Below are positions 50,541 to 59,592 of a DNA stretch of 64,000 nucleotides, in pieces. The position numbers were made by a program, and so were the translations under genes. Position 1 is the stretch's first letter. Each line of letters opens with the position of its first letter. The notes under the pieces are model-generated. The model saw only the letters and a program-made list of their open reading frames with translations, did no database searches and had not been told where the DNA came from. Source of the stretch: Nonomuraea angiospora (GTDB lineage: Bacteria > Actinomycetota > Actinomycetes > Streptosporangiales > Streptosporangiaceae); contig NZ_JADBEK010000001.1 of assembly GCF_014873145.1 (NCBI RefSeq), forward strand, positions 10,044,001 through 10,108,000, in the 5' to 3' direction.

Positions 50541-51616
50541 GACGGGGGCGCGGCCCTGCTCGTACGGTGAGAAGCCCGATCGGGCCGCTTCGTGAACGCC
50601 GCGTGGAGTCCTTGCGCGTCGGCCTCGGGGAGCAGTTCGCGGGCCGCCAGCCAGGCCGCGCCGCCGGCCGCGTCCCCGGCCGTGACCGCGTCCGCCAGGA
50701 GGTCTTCGACCGCTCGCCTGACGGGGCCCTCCGACGTGAGCACGCCGCCCGCGAGCACGATCGGGAGGCCGGGCTCGTGTACCCGTGCCGCGGTGCTCGC
50801 CAGCCGTGCCGCGGCCTCGGTGACGAGGGCCTGCGCGACCGGGTCGCCCGCCTCGGCGGCCCGGCTGACGAGGGGCGCCAGCTCGGCGAGCGCGAGCGGC
50901 GGCCGGGCGTGCACCGCCGCCGCCAGCCGCGCGACCGGATCCTCGCCCGCGCCTTCGGGCAGCAGGTGCCGGACGACGAGCGCCACCAGCCGTCCGTCTC
51001 CGCCACTTCTTGTGCTTTCGCACCTTTCGCACCTTTCGCCGCTTCCGCCGCTTCCGCCGCTTCCGGCGCTTCCGGCGCTTCCGGTGCTTTCGGGGCTTCC
51101 GGCGGCGAGAGCGGCGAGGGCGGCGAGGGCGTGGACGGTGGCGCGGGCGGCGGCGTGGCCGAGCCAGAAGCCCGACCCCTCGTCCCCGAGCAGCCACCCG
51201 TACCCGTCGGAGGTCGCCGTCTGCTCGTGGTCGGTAATTTTTGCCGCGATCGCCCCCGTCCCCGAGATCAGCACGGTGCCCGACGGTGCGGCGGTGCCGG
51301 CCGCGAACGCGGTCACGGTGTCACCGACGACCCGTACCGGCGGGCCGTGGGGGAGGAGCGGGCTCAGGACGCGCGCGGCCAGCGCCCGGCACGCCCCCGG
51401 ATGCCCCGCCAGCCCGAGCACCACCGCGCTGACGTGCGGTAACGAGACCGCCGCCGCCTCCTGGACGGCGGCGGTCAGGTGCGCGCAGGCCTGGTCCATG
51501 CCCAGCGTAACCGGGTTGGCGCCGGGCGCGTGGCCCCGCCCGGCCGGCGCTCCGTCCACCGTGAACAGCGCGGCCCGCGACGAGGTGCCGCCGGCATCGA
51601 CTCCGAGTATCAGCAT
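50510..51616 (-). CDS. BadF/BadG/N-acetylglucosamine-kinase-family sugar kinase (module 1)
   Basis: 368 residues of the ASKHA fold: phosphate-1 GVDAGGTSSRAAL, phosphate-2 ISGTGAIAA and GDEGSGFWLG, characteristic of eukaryotic-type N-acetylglucosamine kinases. Compared with its paralogue at 57669 it has a low-complexity insertion at ~165-207 (GSAGSGGSGGSG, encoded by 9-bp repeats at 51019-51109) and a duplicated C-terminal SHRTSRAA. It probably phosphorylates an amino sugar brought in by the adjacent ABC system. Divergent from rpiR module 1. Confidence 0.88.
   Translation of the reverse strand: MLILGVDAGGTSSRAALFTVDGAPAGRGHAPGANPVTLGMDQACAHLTAAVQEAAAVSLPHVSAVVLGLAGHPGACRALAARVLSPLLPHGPPVRVVGDTVTAFAAGTAAPSGTVLISGTGAIAAKITDHEQTATSDGYGWLLGDEGSGFWLGHAAARATVHALAALAALAAGSPESTGSAGSAGSGGSGGSGERCERCESTRSGGDGRLVALVVRHLLPEGAGEDPVARLAAAVHARPPLALAELAPLVSRAAEAGDPVAQALVTEAAARLASTAARVHEPGLPIVLAGGVLTSEGPVRRAVEDLLADAVTAGDAAGGAAWLAARELLPEADAQGLHAAFTKRPDRASHRTSRAAPPSHRTSRAALP
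50518..50572. repeat. 30-bp-period duplication at a convergent junction
   Basis: A 25-bp segment (core CGGCCCTGCTCGT) occurs at 50518-50542 and 50548-50572 with one mismatch. It duplicates the 3' end of the thiolase gene and gives the kinase on the other strand a repeated SHRTSRAAP tail. Confidence 0.85.
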
Positions 51617-51674
51617 GTCAAAAATTATTGCCCAAATGCCTTGACGGTGCCAGATCCTGGTCATAATTTTCATC
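51617..51674. promoter_or_regulatory. Divergent promoter/operator region of kinase-RpiR module 1
   Basis: Two inverted sites: GTCAAAAATTATTGCC (51617-51632) and, on the minus strand, GATGAAAATTATGACC (51659-51674), both centred on AAAATTAT. On the plus strand TTGACG (51641) is followed after 17 bp by TAATTT (51664), a sigma-70-type promoter whose -10 lies inside the second site. The site layout suits autoregulation by RpiR. Confidence 0.65.
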
Positions 51675-51676
51675 GC

Positions 51677-52546
51677 GTGGAACTACTCAACCGCATCCAG
51701 GCCGAGCAGCCCGACATGCCCGAGGCGCTGCGCAAGGTGGCCGAGGTGATCCTGGCCGGGCCCGCCGAGGCCGCCCGGCTGACCATCGTCGACCTGGCCG
51801 AGCGGAGCGGGACGTCCACGGCGACCATCACGCGCTTCTGCCGCGCCCTCGGCTTCACCGGCTACGCGGAGCTGCGCGTGGCCGTCGCCACCGAGACCGG
51901 CCGCAAGGCCCAGCAGACCTGGCACACCGACATCGGCCAGGAGATCCTTCCCGACGACAGCCTCGACAAGGTGCTCGGCGTCGTGTCCGGCAACGACATC
52001 CGCCTGATCCAGGAGACCGCCGACCAGCTCGACCTGGCCGTGGTGGACAAGGCCGCCCAGGCGGTGGCCAGGGCCGGGCGGGTGCTGCTGTTCGGCGTGT
52101 CGAGCAGCGCGGCGGTGGCCAGCGAGATGGAGTACCGGCTGCAGCGCATGCGCGTACCGACCTGGAGCAGGTCCGACGCGCACAGCGCGCTGACGGACGC
52201 CGCGCTGCTCGGACAGGGCGACGTGGCGATCGGGATCTCGCACAGCGGCCGCACGCGCGAGGTCATCGAGGTGCTCGCGGAGGCGAGCAGCCACGGCGCC
52301 ATCACCGTGGCCGTCACCTCGCAGCCGCGCTCCCCGCTGGCCGAGGTGGCCGAGCTGGTGCTCACCACGGCCAGCCGTGCGACGAGCTTCAGGTCGGAGG
52401 GGTTCGCCGCGATCCACTCGCAGCTCCTGGTGCTCGACGTCGTGTACGTGTCGGTGGCGCAACGCACCTACGAGCGCACCAGGCAGGCCTTCGACGTGAC
52501 TGTCCGGGCGGTGGCCGGACATCGACTCCCGGAAGGGGATTTATGA
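51677..52546 (+). CDS. MurR/RpiR-family regulator (module 1)
   Basis: 289 residues: N-terminal HTH_6 (LAERSGTSTATITRFCRALG) and a C-terminal SIS domain (VLLFGVSSSAAVASEMEYRL, ISHSGRTREVIE) that binds a phosphosugar. GTG start 10 nt after the presumed -10, so the message may be leaderless or nearly so. It is coupled to the SIS protein gene by a 4-bp overlap. Likely represses the kinase and its own operon until an amino-sugar phosphate binds. Confidence 0.92.
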   Translation: MELLNRIQAEQPDMPEALRKVAEVILAGPAEAARLTIVDLAERSGTSTATITRFCRALGFTGYAELRVAVATETGRKAQQTWHTDIGQEILPDDSLDKVLGVVSGNDIRLIQETADQLDLAVVDKAAQAVARAGRVLLFGVSSSAAVASEMEYRLQRMRVPTWSRSDAHSALTDAALLGQGDVAIGISHSGRTREVIEVLAEASSHGAITVAVTSQPRSPLAEVAELVLTTASRATSFRSEGFAAIHSQLLVLDVVYVSVAQRTYERTRQAFDVTVRAVAGHRLPEGDL

Positions 52547-53292
52547 CAGTAGATCCAGCAAAGTTCGCTCAGCACATCGCCGACCTCGTCCGGGCGATCC
52601 CGGAGGACCCGGAGATCGCCCGGGCCGCCGGCCTCTTCACCAAGGCGGTGCGCGGGGGCGGCGTCATCCAGGCGTTCGGCTCCGGCCACTCGGAGGCCGT
52701 CGCGATGGAGATCGCCGGCCGCGCCGGCGGCCTCGTGCCCACCAGCAAGCTCGCGCTCAGGGACCTCGTCCTGTACGGCGACGCCCCCCGCTCCGAGCTG
52801 GACCGCTACGACCTCGAACGCGACCCTTCCGTGGCCCGCGCCATCCTCGACCTGGCGCCCGTCCACCCCGGCGACCTGTTCGTCATCATCTCCAACTCCG
52901 GCGTCAACGGCGTGGTCGTCGAGCTGGCCACGCTCGTCAAGCAGCGCGGTCACGACCTGATCGCGATCACCTCGCGCGCCCATGGCGAGGCCGTCGCCTC
53001 CCGCCACCCCTCCGGGCGCAAGCTCATCGACCTGGCCGACGTCGTCCTGGACAACCGGGCGCCCTACGGCGACGCGGTGCTCGCCCTGCCCGACGGAGGC
53101 GCCTCCGTCGGAGCCGTCTCCACCATCACCTCGGCGCTGCTGGCCCAGCTCGTCGTGGCCCAGACCGTACGCGACCTGCTCGAAGCGGGCGAGGTGCCAC
53201 CGGTCTACCTGTCGGCCAACGTCCCCGAGGGCGACGCCCACAACCTCAAGCTGGAGGCGCTGTACGCCGGTCGCATCCGGCGCGGCGCCTGA
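52543..53292 (+). CDS. SIS-domain sugar isomerase-like protein (module 1)
   Basis: 249 residues of the UPF0309-type SIS family: FGSGHSEAVAMEIAGRAGGL at the sugar-phosphate site, ISNSGVNGVVVELA and SRHPSGRKLIDLADVV. It is about 70% similar by eye to its paralogue at 59593. Found next to amino-sugar kinases and ABC transporters in actinomycetes; probably a phosphosugar isomerase, deaminase or etherase-like enzyme, not experimentally assigned. Confidence 0.9.
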   Translation: MTVDPAKFAQHIADLVRAIPEDPEIARAAGLFTKAVRGGGVIQAFGSGHSEAVAMEIAGRAGGLVPTSKLALRDLVLYGDAPRSELDRYDLERDPSVARAILDLAPVHPGDLFVIISNSGVNGVVVELATLVKQRGHDLIAITSRAHGEAVASRHPSGRKLIDLADVVLDNRAPYGDAVLALPDGGASVGAVSTITSALLAQLVVAQTVRDLLEAGEVPPVYLSANVPEGDAHNLKLEALYAGRIRRGA

Positions 53293-53367
53293 GTCCTCCG
53301 CAAGCCGCCACGAGCTCTGTTCGGCATGCCCGGAATCCGGGGCCGCACCTCGCAAGGAGAACCCCCC

Positions 53368-54723
53368 ATGTACCGAAATATCGGAAAAGTTGTTCTCTCC
53401 TTAGCTCTCCCTCTCGTCCTCGTCGTCGTGGCCCTGGTCGCTCCGGCCAGCGCCCAGCAGTCCGTACGCCTCCAGTACCGCACCAGCGCCCCTGGAGCCA
53501 CCACCGCCCAGGCCGAGCCCTGGCTCCAGCTCTTCAACGACGGCACCACCACGATCCCGCTCGACCAGGTCAAGATCCGCTACTACCTGACCGGCGCGGA
53601 GACCTACCGCTTCGCCTGCTCCTGGGCCGTGGTGGGCTGCTCGACGGTGACCGGGCAGTTCGTCCGCCAGTCGGGCGCCGACCAGTACCTGGAGGTCGGC
53701 TTCACCTCTGGCAACCTGGCCCCCGGCGCGAACACCGGCGACCTGCAGCTGCGCTTCTACCGCGCGGACTGGCAGACGTTCACGCAGAGCGACGACTACT
53801 CCTACGGCTCCAACACCGCCTACACGAACTGGGACAAGGTCACCGTCCACGTCAACGGCCGGCTCGCGTGGGGGCGGCCGAACGGCACCGAGCCCACCCC
53901 CACTCCCACGCCCACGGTTCCCCCGACGGGCTCGGCGGGCGTGCTGTTCGACGACTTCACGTACTCGGGGTCGAGCGACCCGCGCCTCGCCCAGCGTGGC
54001 TGGACGGTGCGCTCCAGCTCCGGCGGCCCCGGCGTGCCCGGCGCCACCTGGTCGCCCTCGGCGGTCTCGTTCCCCGGCGGCCTGCTGACGCTCGACTCCA
54101 CCACGAACGGCACCGCCGCGGGCACCGTGCAGACCGAGCTGTCCACCGCCAACCGCAAGTTCTTCGAGGGCACCTACGGCGCCCGCGTCCGCTTCAGCGA
54201 CGCCCCGACCGGTGGCCCCGACGGCGAGCACGTGGTGCAGACGTTCTTCACCATCACCCCGCTGCGCTACAACCTGGACCCCGACTACGGCGAGCTCGAC
54301 TTCGAGTACCTGCCGAACGGCGGCTGGGGCGAGCCGTCCAACATCCTCTACACCACCAGCTGGGAGACCTACCAGGCCGACCCCTGGCAGGCCGTCAACA
54401 CCCACACCGAGGAGCGCGCGAGCTTCGCCGGCTGGCACGACCTCGTGATCCAGGTCTCCGGCGGCCGGATCAGGTACTACGTGGACGGCCGCCTGTTCGC
54501 CGACCACGGTGACGTCTACTATCCCGAGACGCCCATGTGGATCATGTTCAACCAGTGGTTCATCGATCTCCAGAGCGCCACGGGGACGCGTACGTACCGG
54601 CAGCAGGTGGACTGGCTCTACTACAGCAAGAACGAGGTCGTCCCGCCCGCCGACGTCACCGCCCGGGTCGCCTCCCTGCGCGCCGCCGGCACCTCCTTCA
54701 CGGACACCGTCCCCAACCCGTGA
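53368..54723 (+). CDS. Secreted CBM3-GH16 glycoside hydrolase
   Basis: 451 residues. Signal peptide ~1-29 (VVLSLALPLVLVVVALVAPASA), a CBM3-like cellulose-binding domain ~30-170 (YRTSAPGATTAQAEPWLQLF), a PTPTPTPT linker, and a GH16-like catalytic domain from ~190 with ELDFE (Glu309, Asp311, Glu313). GH16 enzymes cleave beta-1,3/1,4-glucans or related polysaccharides. AAGGAGA precedes the ATG. It lies directly before an ABC sugar transporter, so its products are probably imported by it. Confidence 0.9.
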   Translation: MYRNIGKVVLSLALPLVLVVVALVAPASAQQSVRLQYRTSAPGATTAQAEPWLQLFNDGTTTIPLDQVKIRYYLTGAETYRFACSWAVVGCSTVTGQFVRQSGADQYLEVGFTSGNLAPGANTGDLQLRFYRADWQTFTQSDDYSYGSNTAYTNWDKVTVHVNGRLAWGRPNGTEPTPTPTPTVPPTGSAGVLFDDFTYSGSSDPRLAQRGWTVRSSSGGPGVPGATWSPSAVSFPGGLLTLDSTTNGTAAGTVQTELSTANRKFFEGTYGARVRFSDAPTGGPDGEHVVQTFFTITPLRYNLDPDYGELDFEYLPNGGWGEPSNILYTTSWETYQADPWQAVNTHTEERASFAGWHDLVIQVSGGRIRYYVDGRLFADHGDVYYPETPMWIMFNQWFIDLQSATGTRTYRQQVDWLYYSKNEVVPPADVTARVASLRAAGTSFTDTVPNP

Positions 54724-54734
54724 CAAGGATCGCC

Positions 54735-55982
54735 ATGAAGAACCGCATCCTGGCCCTGGCGGCCGTGTTCGCGGTGGCCGCGTGCGGCGCCGCCGAGAAG
54801 CCCGCGGCCTCCGCGGGCCCCGCCAGGCTGACCGTCTGGATCATGGACGGCAGCGTCACGCAGGACCTGCTGAAGAAGTTCGAGACCGAGTACGAGGCGG
54901 CGCACCAGGGCGTGGACCTCGACATCCAGATCCAGGCGTGGGACGGCATCGGTGAGCGCGTCACCGCGGCCCTGGCCAGCACCGACGCCCCTGACGTGAT
55001 CGAGGTGGGCAACACCCAGGTCGCCCAGTACTCGGCCAGCGGCGGCGTCACGGACCTGACCGCCAAGATCGCCGAGCTCAAGGGCGAGGACTGGCTGCCG
55101 GGCCTGGCCCAGCCGGGCAAGGTCGACGGCAAGCAGTACGGGATCCCCTGGTACGCCGCCAACCGCGTGGTCGTCTACAACAAGGACCTGTTCGCCGGAG
55201 CGGGCATCAAGGAGCCACCGAAAACGCGGGACGAATGGCTAAATATCACCGCAAAGCTAAATAAAAACGGAAATCAGGGCATCTATCTGACCGGGCAGAC
55301 CTGGTACGCGCTCGCCGGCTTCATCTGGGACGAGGGCGGCGACCTGGCCGTCCAGGAGGGCGGCAAGTGGAAGGGCGCCCTCGACACTCCGCAGGCCCTG
55401 GCCGGCATGGACTTCTACAAGCGCCTCCAGGCCCTCGGCAAGGGCCCCAAGGACGCCGACGAGGCCAACCCGCCCCAGCACGAGGTCTTCGCCCAGGGCA
55501 AGGTGGCCCAGATCATCGCCGTCCCCGGCATCGCCGCCCGCGTCCTGGAGGTTGACGGCAAGCTGAAGGGCAAGATGGGCTTCTTCCCCATCCCGGGCAA
55601 GACGGCCGACAGGCCCGGCACCGTCTTCACGGGCGGCTCCGACCTGATCATCCCGGCCGCGTCCAAGCGCCAGGAGGCGGCGTACGAGCTGGTCAGGGCC
55701 CTGGCCGGGGAGCAGTTCCAGACCGAGCTGGCCAAGGCGATGAGCTTCGTGCCCAACCGCACCTCGCTGGCCGGCGTGCTGTCCGGCGACGAGGGCACCG
55801 CGGCCATGGCGAAGGGCGCCGCGGGCGGCCGCGCCACCCCGAACACCCCCAACTGGGCCGCCGTCGAGGCCACCTCCGTGATCAAGCAGTACATGACCGC
55901 CGTGCTCACCGGCGCCGACCCCGCGACGGAGGCGAAGAAGGTCTCGGAGTCCATCACCACGACCCTGAACAGCGGGTCCTGA
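54735..55982 (+). CDS. Carbohydrate ABC transporter substrate-binding lipoprotein
   Basis: 415 residues: lipobox AVAAC (Cys17) after a short hydrophobic signal, then a family 1 solute-binding fold (ARLTVWIMDGSVTQDLLKKF, YGIPWYAANRVVVYNKDLF). It lies 11 bp after the GH16 gene and directly before two permease genes. Likely binds oligosaccharides released by the GH16 enzyme. Confidence 0.92.
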   Translation: MKNRILALAAVFAVAACGAAEKPAASAGPARLTVWIMDGSVTQDLLKKFETEYEAAHQGVDLDIQIQAWDGIGERVTAALASTDAPDVIEVGNTQVAQYSASGGVTDLTAKIAELKGEDWLPGLAQPGKVDGKQYGIPWYAANRVVVYNKDLFAGAGIKEPPKTRDEWLNITAKLNKNGNQGIYLTGQTWYALAGFIWDEGGDLAVQEGGKWKGALDTPQALAGMDFYKRLQALGKGPKDADEANPPQHEVFAQGKVAQIIAVPGIAARVLEVDGKLKGKMGFFPIPGKTADRPGTVFTGGSDLIIPAASKRQEAAYELVRALAGEQFQTELAKAMSFVPNRTSLAGVLSGDEGTAAMAKGAAGGRATPNTPNWAAVEATSVIKQYMTAVLTGADPATEAKKVSESITTTLNSGS

Positions 55983-56864
55983 ATGCGCGGCACCAGGAGC
56001 CCGTGGCCCTACCTGCTCATCGCCCCCACGGTGGCGGGTGGGGCCTTCCTCCTGCTCTACCCGATGCTCAAGGCCGCGGTGATCTCCTTCCAGCACTTCC
56101 GCATGGGGGAGCTGATCAGGGGCGGCGCGGCCTTCGCCGGCCTGGACAACTACGCCGAGCTGCTGGCCGGCGAGGAGTTCTGGCGGGTGCTGTGGCGCAC
56201 TCTGGGGTGGACGGCGATCAACGTGGTGCTGATCGTGGTCCTGTCGACGGGCGTGGCGCTGATGCTCACCCGCCTGCGCCGCGGCCTGCGCCTGGCCCTG
56301 ATGAGCGCCCTCGCCCTGGCCTGGGCCACCCCGATCATCGCGGCCACGACGGTGTTCCAGTGGCTGTTCCAGTCGGAGCTCGGCGTGGTCAACTGGCTGC
56401 TGGTCATGCTCGGGTTCGACTCCTTCCGCGGCTACCCGTGGTTCGCCGACGGGACGGCCACGTTCGCCGTGCTCGTGATCCTCGTCGTGTGGCAGTCGGT
56501 GCCGTTCGCCGCGCTCACCCTCTACGCCGGGCTGACCACCATTCCGGGGGAGCTGTACGAGTCCGCCCGCATCGACGGTGGCACCGGCCGGCAGGTCTTC
56601 TGGAAGATCACCCTGCCGATGCTGCGGCAGCTGTTCGCCCTGGTCGCCTCGCTGGAGGTGATCTGGGTGGCCAAGTGCTTCCCGCAGATCTGGGTGCTCA
56701 GCCAGGGCGGCCCGGACGGCGCGACGACCACCCTCCCGGTGTACGCGTTCAAGATCGCCCGGGTGCTGCACCGGTACGACCTGGGCTCGGCGGTCGCCAT
56801 GCTCACCGTCGTCATCCTGGCCGTCGCCCTGGTCAGCAACCTGCGAAGGATGGTCCGCCAGTGA
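55983..56864 (+). CDS. Carbohydrate ABC transporter permease (MalF-type)
   Basis: 293 residues, six predicted transmembrane segments and the EAA loop ESARIDGGTGRQVFWKITLP. It starts immediately after the lipoprotein stop. Inner-membrane half of the importer with the next gene. No ATPase gene accompanies it. Confidence 0.92.
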   Translation: MRGTRSPWPYLLIAPTVAGGAFLLLYPMLKAAVISFQHFRMGELIRGGAAFAGLDNYAELLAGEEFWRVLWRTLGWTAINVVLIVVLSTGVALMLTRLRRGLRLALMSALALAWATPIIAATTVFQWLFQSELGVVNWLLVMLGFDSFRGYPWFADGTATFAVLVILVVWQSVPFAALTLYAGLTTIPGELYESARIDGGTGRQVFWKITLPMLRQLFALVASLEVIWVAKCFPQIWVLSQGGPDGATTTLPVYAFKIARVLHRYDLGSAVAMLTVVILAVALVSNLRRMVRQ

Positions 56865-57679
56865 AGAGGCTGACGCTCAACGCGGCCGCGGTCGTCGTGC
56901 TCGTGATGACGATCTTCCCTGTCTACTGGATGTTCCTGACCGCGTTCAAGCCGACCGGGGAGATCCAGGCGGCCACGCCGACGTTCTGGCCGGCGCACCC
57001 GACCCTGGAGCACTTCGCGACGGCGGTGAACGCGCCGGGGTTCTGGACCTTCTGGCGCAACAGCCTCGTCGTCACCGTGGTCGCGGTGCTGGTCGCGCTG
57101 GTGACGGCGCTGCTGGCGGCGTTCGCCGTGGCCAGGATGCGCTGGCGGGGGAGAGGGGCGTTCGTGGTCGCGGTGTTCGCGGCGCAGATGGCGCCGTGGG
57201 AGGCGCTGCTGGTGCCGGTGTTCATCATCGCCAGGGACACCGAGCTGCTGGACTCGCTGGCGATGCTGACCGGCGTCTACTTCATGATCACGCTGCCGTT
57301 CACGATCGTGACGCTGCGCGGGTTCCTGGCCGCGATCCCGCCGGAGCTGGAGGAGGCGGCGCAGGTGGACGGGTGCGGTCGCCTGGCCGCCTTCCGGCGG
57401 GTGGTCTTCCCGCTGCTGGCGCCCGGGCTGATGGCGACGTCGCTGTTCGGGTTCATCACGGCGTGGAACGAGTTCGCGTTCGTGAACGTGCTGATCATCA
57501 AGGACCAGGACAAGCGCACGCTGCCGGTGTGGCTGTCGTCGTTCCGCGACGTGTTCGGCACGGACTGGGGCGCCACGATGGCCGCCGCCAGCCTGTTCGC
57601 GCTGCCCGCGCTGCTGCTCTTCCTGTTCCTGCAGCGCAGGGTCGGCACCGGGATGACGGCGGGGGCCGTCAAGGGCTGA
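56861..57679 (+). CDS. Carbohydrate ABC transporter permease (MalG-type)
   Basis: 272 residues, six transmembrane segments, EAA loop EEAAQVDGCGRLAAFRRVVF. GTG start overlapping the upstream stop. The ATPase is presumably the shared MsiK-type protein encoded elsewhere, as is usual for actinomycete sugar ABC systems. Its 3' end overlaps the convergent kinase gene by 11 bp. Confidence 0.92.
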   Translation: MKRLTLNAAAVVVLVMTIFPVYWMFLTAFKPTGEIQAATPTFWPAHPTLEHFATAVNAPGFWTFWRNSLVVTVVAVLVALVTALLAAFAVARMRWRGRGAFVVAVFAAQMAPWEALLVPVFIIARDTELLDSLAMLTGVYFMITLPFTIVTLRGFLAAIPPELEEAAQVDGCGRLAAFRRVVFPLLAPGLMATSLFGFITAWNEFAFVNVLIIKDQDKRTLPVWLSSFRDVFGTDWGATMAAASLFALPALLLFLFLQRRVGTGMTAGAVKG

Positions 57680-58643
57680 CGGCGGTGAACGCGGCGTGCA
57701 GGGCCTTCGCCTCCCCCTCCGGGAGCAGGTCCCGGGCCGCCAGCCAGGCCGCCGCGCCCGCCGCGTCACCCGCGGTCGTGACGTTCCGGTCCGCCAGCAG
57801 CTCCACCACCGCCTGGCGTACCGGACCCTCGCTGGTCAGCACGCTCCCGGCGAGCACCACCGGACCGGACACGTGTACTCGCCTGAGCGTGGCGACCAGA
57901 TGGTCGGCGGCATCCTGCGTGATCTTCAGCGCTGTCTCGTCGCCTGCTGCGGCGGCCCGGCTGACCAGGGAGGACAGTGCGGCCAGGCGCATGTGGTCGG
58001 CCTGTGCCAGCCGCACGATCCGGTCGGCGGCGGCGCGCGGCGATGCGGGCCGGTCGTCGCCGAGGAAGTGCTCCACCACGAGCTCGGCCAGCACGCCGCC
58101 ATCCTTGATGCGGTCGTCGGGCGGGACCGGCATGCCGCGGTCCAATGCCCCGATCAACGCCATGACGGCCCGGCGGCCGATCCAGAAGCCCGACCCCTCG
58201 TCGCCCAGCAGCCAGCCCAGCCCGTCGGCGACGGCGTCGAGCCGGAAGTCCACGATCCTGGCCGCCACCGCGCCCGTGCCCGACAGCAGCAGCGAGCCGG
58301 CGGGCTCCGGCGAGCCCGCAGCGTAGGCGATCAGCGTGTCGCCCATGTAGCGCGGCTCCTCCGCGATGCCGTGCCCGGCCCAGACCTTCGCCACCTCGGG
58401 CACCATCTCGGCCACTTGCCCCGCCACCCCGGTCAGCGACGCGACGACCCGCCGGCCGTCATGCTCCCCCAGCGCCCCGGCGAGCGCGGCGGCCACGTTG
58501 GCCACCGCCTTGTCCAGCCCGTGAGCAGTGGGATTGCCCGCGCCGGCGCGGGCGTAGCCGACCCTGGTGCCGTCGAGCGCGTGTACGGCGACCCGCGTGG
58601 ACGTGGCTCCGGCGTCGACACCGACCACTAGCGATTCAGTCAC
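57669..58643 (-). CDS. BadF/BadG/N-acetylglucosamine-kinase-family sugar kinase (module 2)
   Basis: 324 residues: GVDAGATSTRVAVHALDG, LSGTGAVAARIVD and GDEGSGFWIG. A paralogue of the kinase at 50510 without the low-complexity insertion, so it shows the usual family length. Next to NgcEFG, N-acetylglucosamine or a chitin-derived sugar is the likely substrate. GTG start at 58643, divergent from rpiR module 2. Confidence 0.9.
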   Translation of the reverse strand: MTESLVVGVDAGATSTRVAVHALDGTRVGYARAGAGNPTAHGLDKAVANVAAALAGALGEHDGRRVVASLTGVAGQVAEMVPEVAKVWAGHGIAEEPRYMGDTLIAYAAGSPEPAGSLLLSGTGAVAARIVDFRLDAVADGLGWLLGDEGSGFWIGRRAVMALIGALDRGMPVPPDDRIKDGGVLAELVVEHFLGDDRPASPRAAADRIVRLAQADHMRLAALSSLVSRAAAAGDETALKITQDAADHLVATLRRVHVSGPVVLAGSVLTSEGPVRQAVVELLADRNVTTAGDAAGAAAWLAARDLLPEGEAKALHAAFTAVSP

Positions 58644-58659
58644 GGTCCGAGTCTGGGGG

Positions 58660-58693
58660 TTGACGCGGACCGGAAGCAAGAATAATTTTCGCC
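58660..58693. promoter_or_regulatory. Promoter/operator of RpiR module 2
   Basis: TTGACG (58660-58665), 17 bp, TAATTT (58683-58688), the same hexamers and spacing as module 1. The -10 lies inside CAAGAATAATTTTCGCC (58677-58693), which on the minus strand reads GGCGAAAATTATTCTTG and matches the AAAATTAT core of the module 1 sites. Only one site is seen here. Confidence 0.65.
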
Positions 58694-58722
58694 AGAAGAC
58701 CGGGTATTCGGAAGGAATATTC

Positions 58723-59592
58723 GTGACTTCAGGAGCGCTCGGGCGCGTCGAAACAGAACTACCCGGTTTGCCGGAGGCATTGCGCAGGGTCGGCGAGGTG
58801 ATTCTCGGCGATCCGGCCGAGGCCGCGCGCTCGACCATCATCGCGCTCGCCGAGCGGGCCGGCAGTTCACCGGCGACCGTGACGAGGTTCTGCCGGGCGT
58901 TCGGCTTCTCGGGGTACGCCGAGCTGCGCGTCGCGCTGGCCACCGAGACCGGCCGGGCCGCGCAGGCGGGCTGGGGGGCGGGCGTCGGCCACGAGATCGG
59001 CCCCGACGACCCGCTCGACTCGGCCATCGAGGTGATGGCCGCCGCCGACGCCAGGCTCATCCAGGACACCGCCGCGCAGCTCGACCTCGACGTCGTCGCC
59101 AAGGTGGCCGACGCGATCGTGGCCGCGCCGCGCGTGCTCCTCGTCGGCGTCTCCACCAGCGGAAACGTCGCCGCCATGTTCGAGGGCCGGCTGCGCCGCA
59201 TCGGCGTACCCGGCTGGAGCGCCGGCGACGCGCACGTGGCCCTGTCGGAGGCGGCCCTGCTCAAGGACGGCGACGTGGCCATCGGCATCAGCCACCGGGG
59301 CCGCACCCGCGAGGTGATGGAGGCGCTGGCCGAGGCCGGCAGCCACGGCGCGCTGACGGTCGCGGTCACCTCCTTCGCCCGCTCGCCGCTGGCCGAGCTG
59401 GCCGATCTGGTGCTGACCACGGCCAGCAGGGAGACCACGTTCCGGCTCGGCGGGCTGGCCGCCGTGCATTCTCAGCTGTTCGTGCTGGACGCCGTGTACG
59501 TGGCGGTGGCCCAGCGCACCTACGAACGCACCAACGAGGCGTTCGAGCGCACGATCAGCGCCGTGGAGAGCCATCGGGTGGAGAGAGGCTGA
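58723..59592 (+). CDS. MurR/RpiR-family regulator (module 2)
   Basis: 289 residues: HTH (LAERAGSSPATVTRFCRAFG) and SIS domain (VLLVGVSTSGNVAAMFEGRL, ISHRGRTREVMEALA). Highly similar along its length to module 1, but HRGRT replaces HSGRT in the phosphosugar loop, hinting at a different effector. GAAGGA lies 7 nt before the GTG start. Followed without a gap by the SIS protein gene. Confidence 0.92.
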   Translation: MTSGALGRVETELPGLPEALRRVGEVILGDPAEAARSTIIALAERAGSSPATVTRFCRAFGFSGYAELRVALATETGRAAQAGWGAGVGHEIGPDDPLDSAIEVMAAADARLIQDTAAQLDLDVVAKVADAIVAAPRVLLVGVSTSGNVAAMFEGRLRRIGVPGWSAGDAHVALSEAALLKDGDVAIGISHRGRTREVMEALAEAGSHGALTVAVTSFARSPLAELADLVLTTASRETTFRLGGLAAVHSQLFVLDAVYVAVAQRTYERTNEAFERTISAVESHRVERG

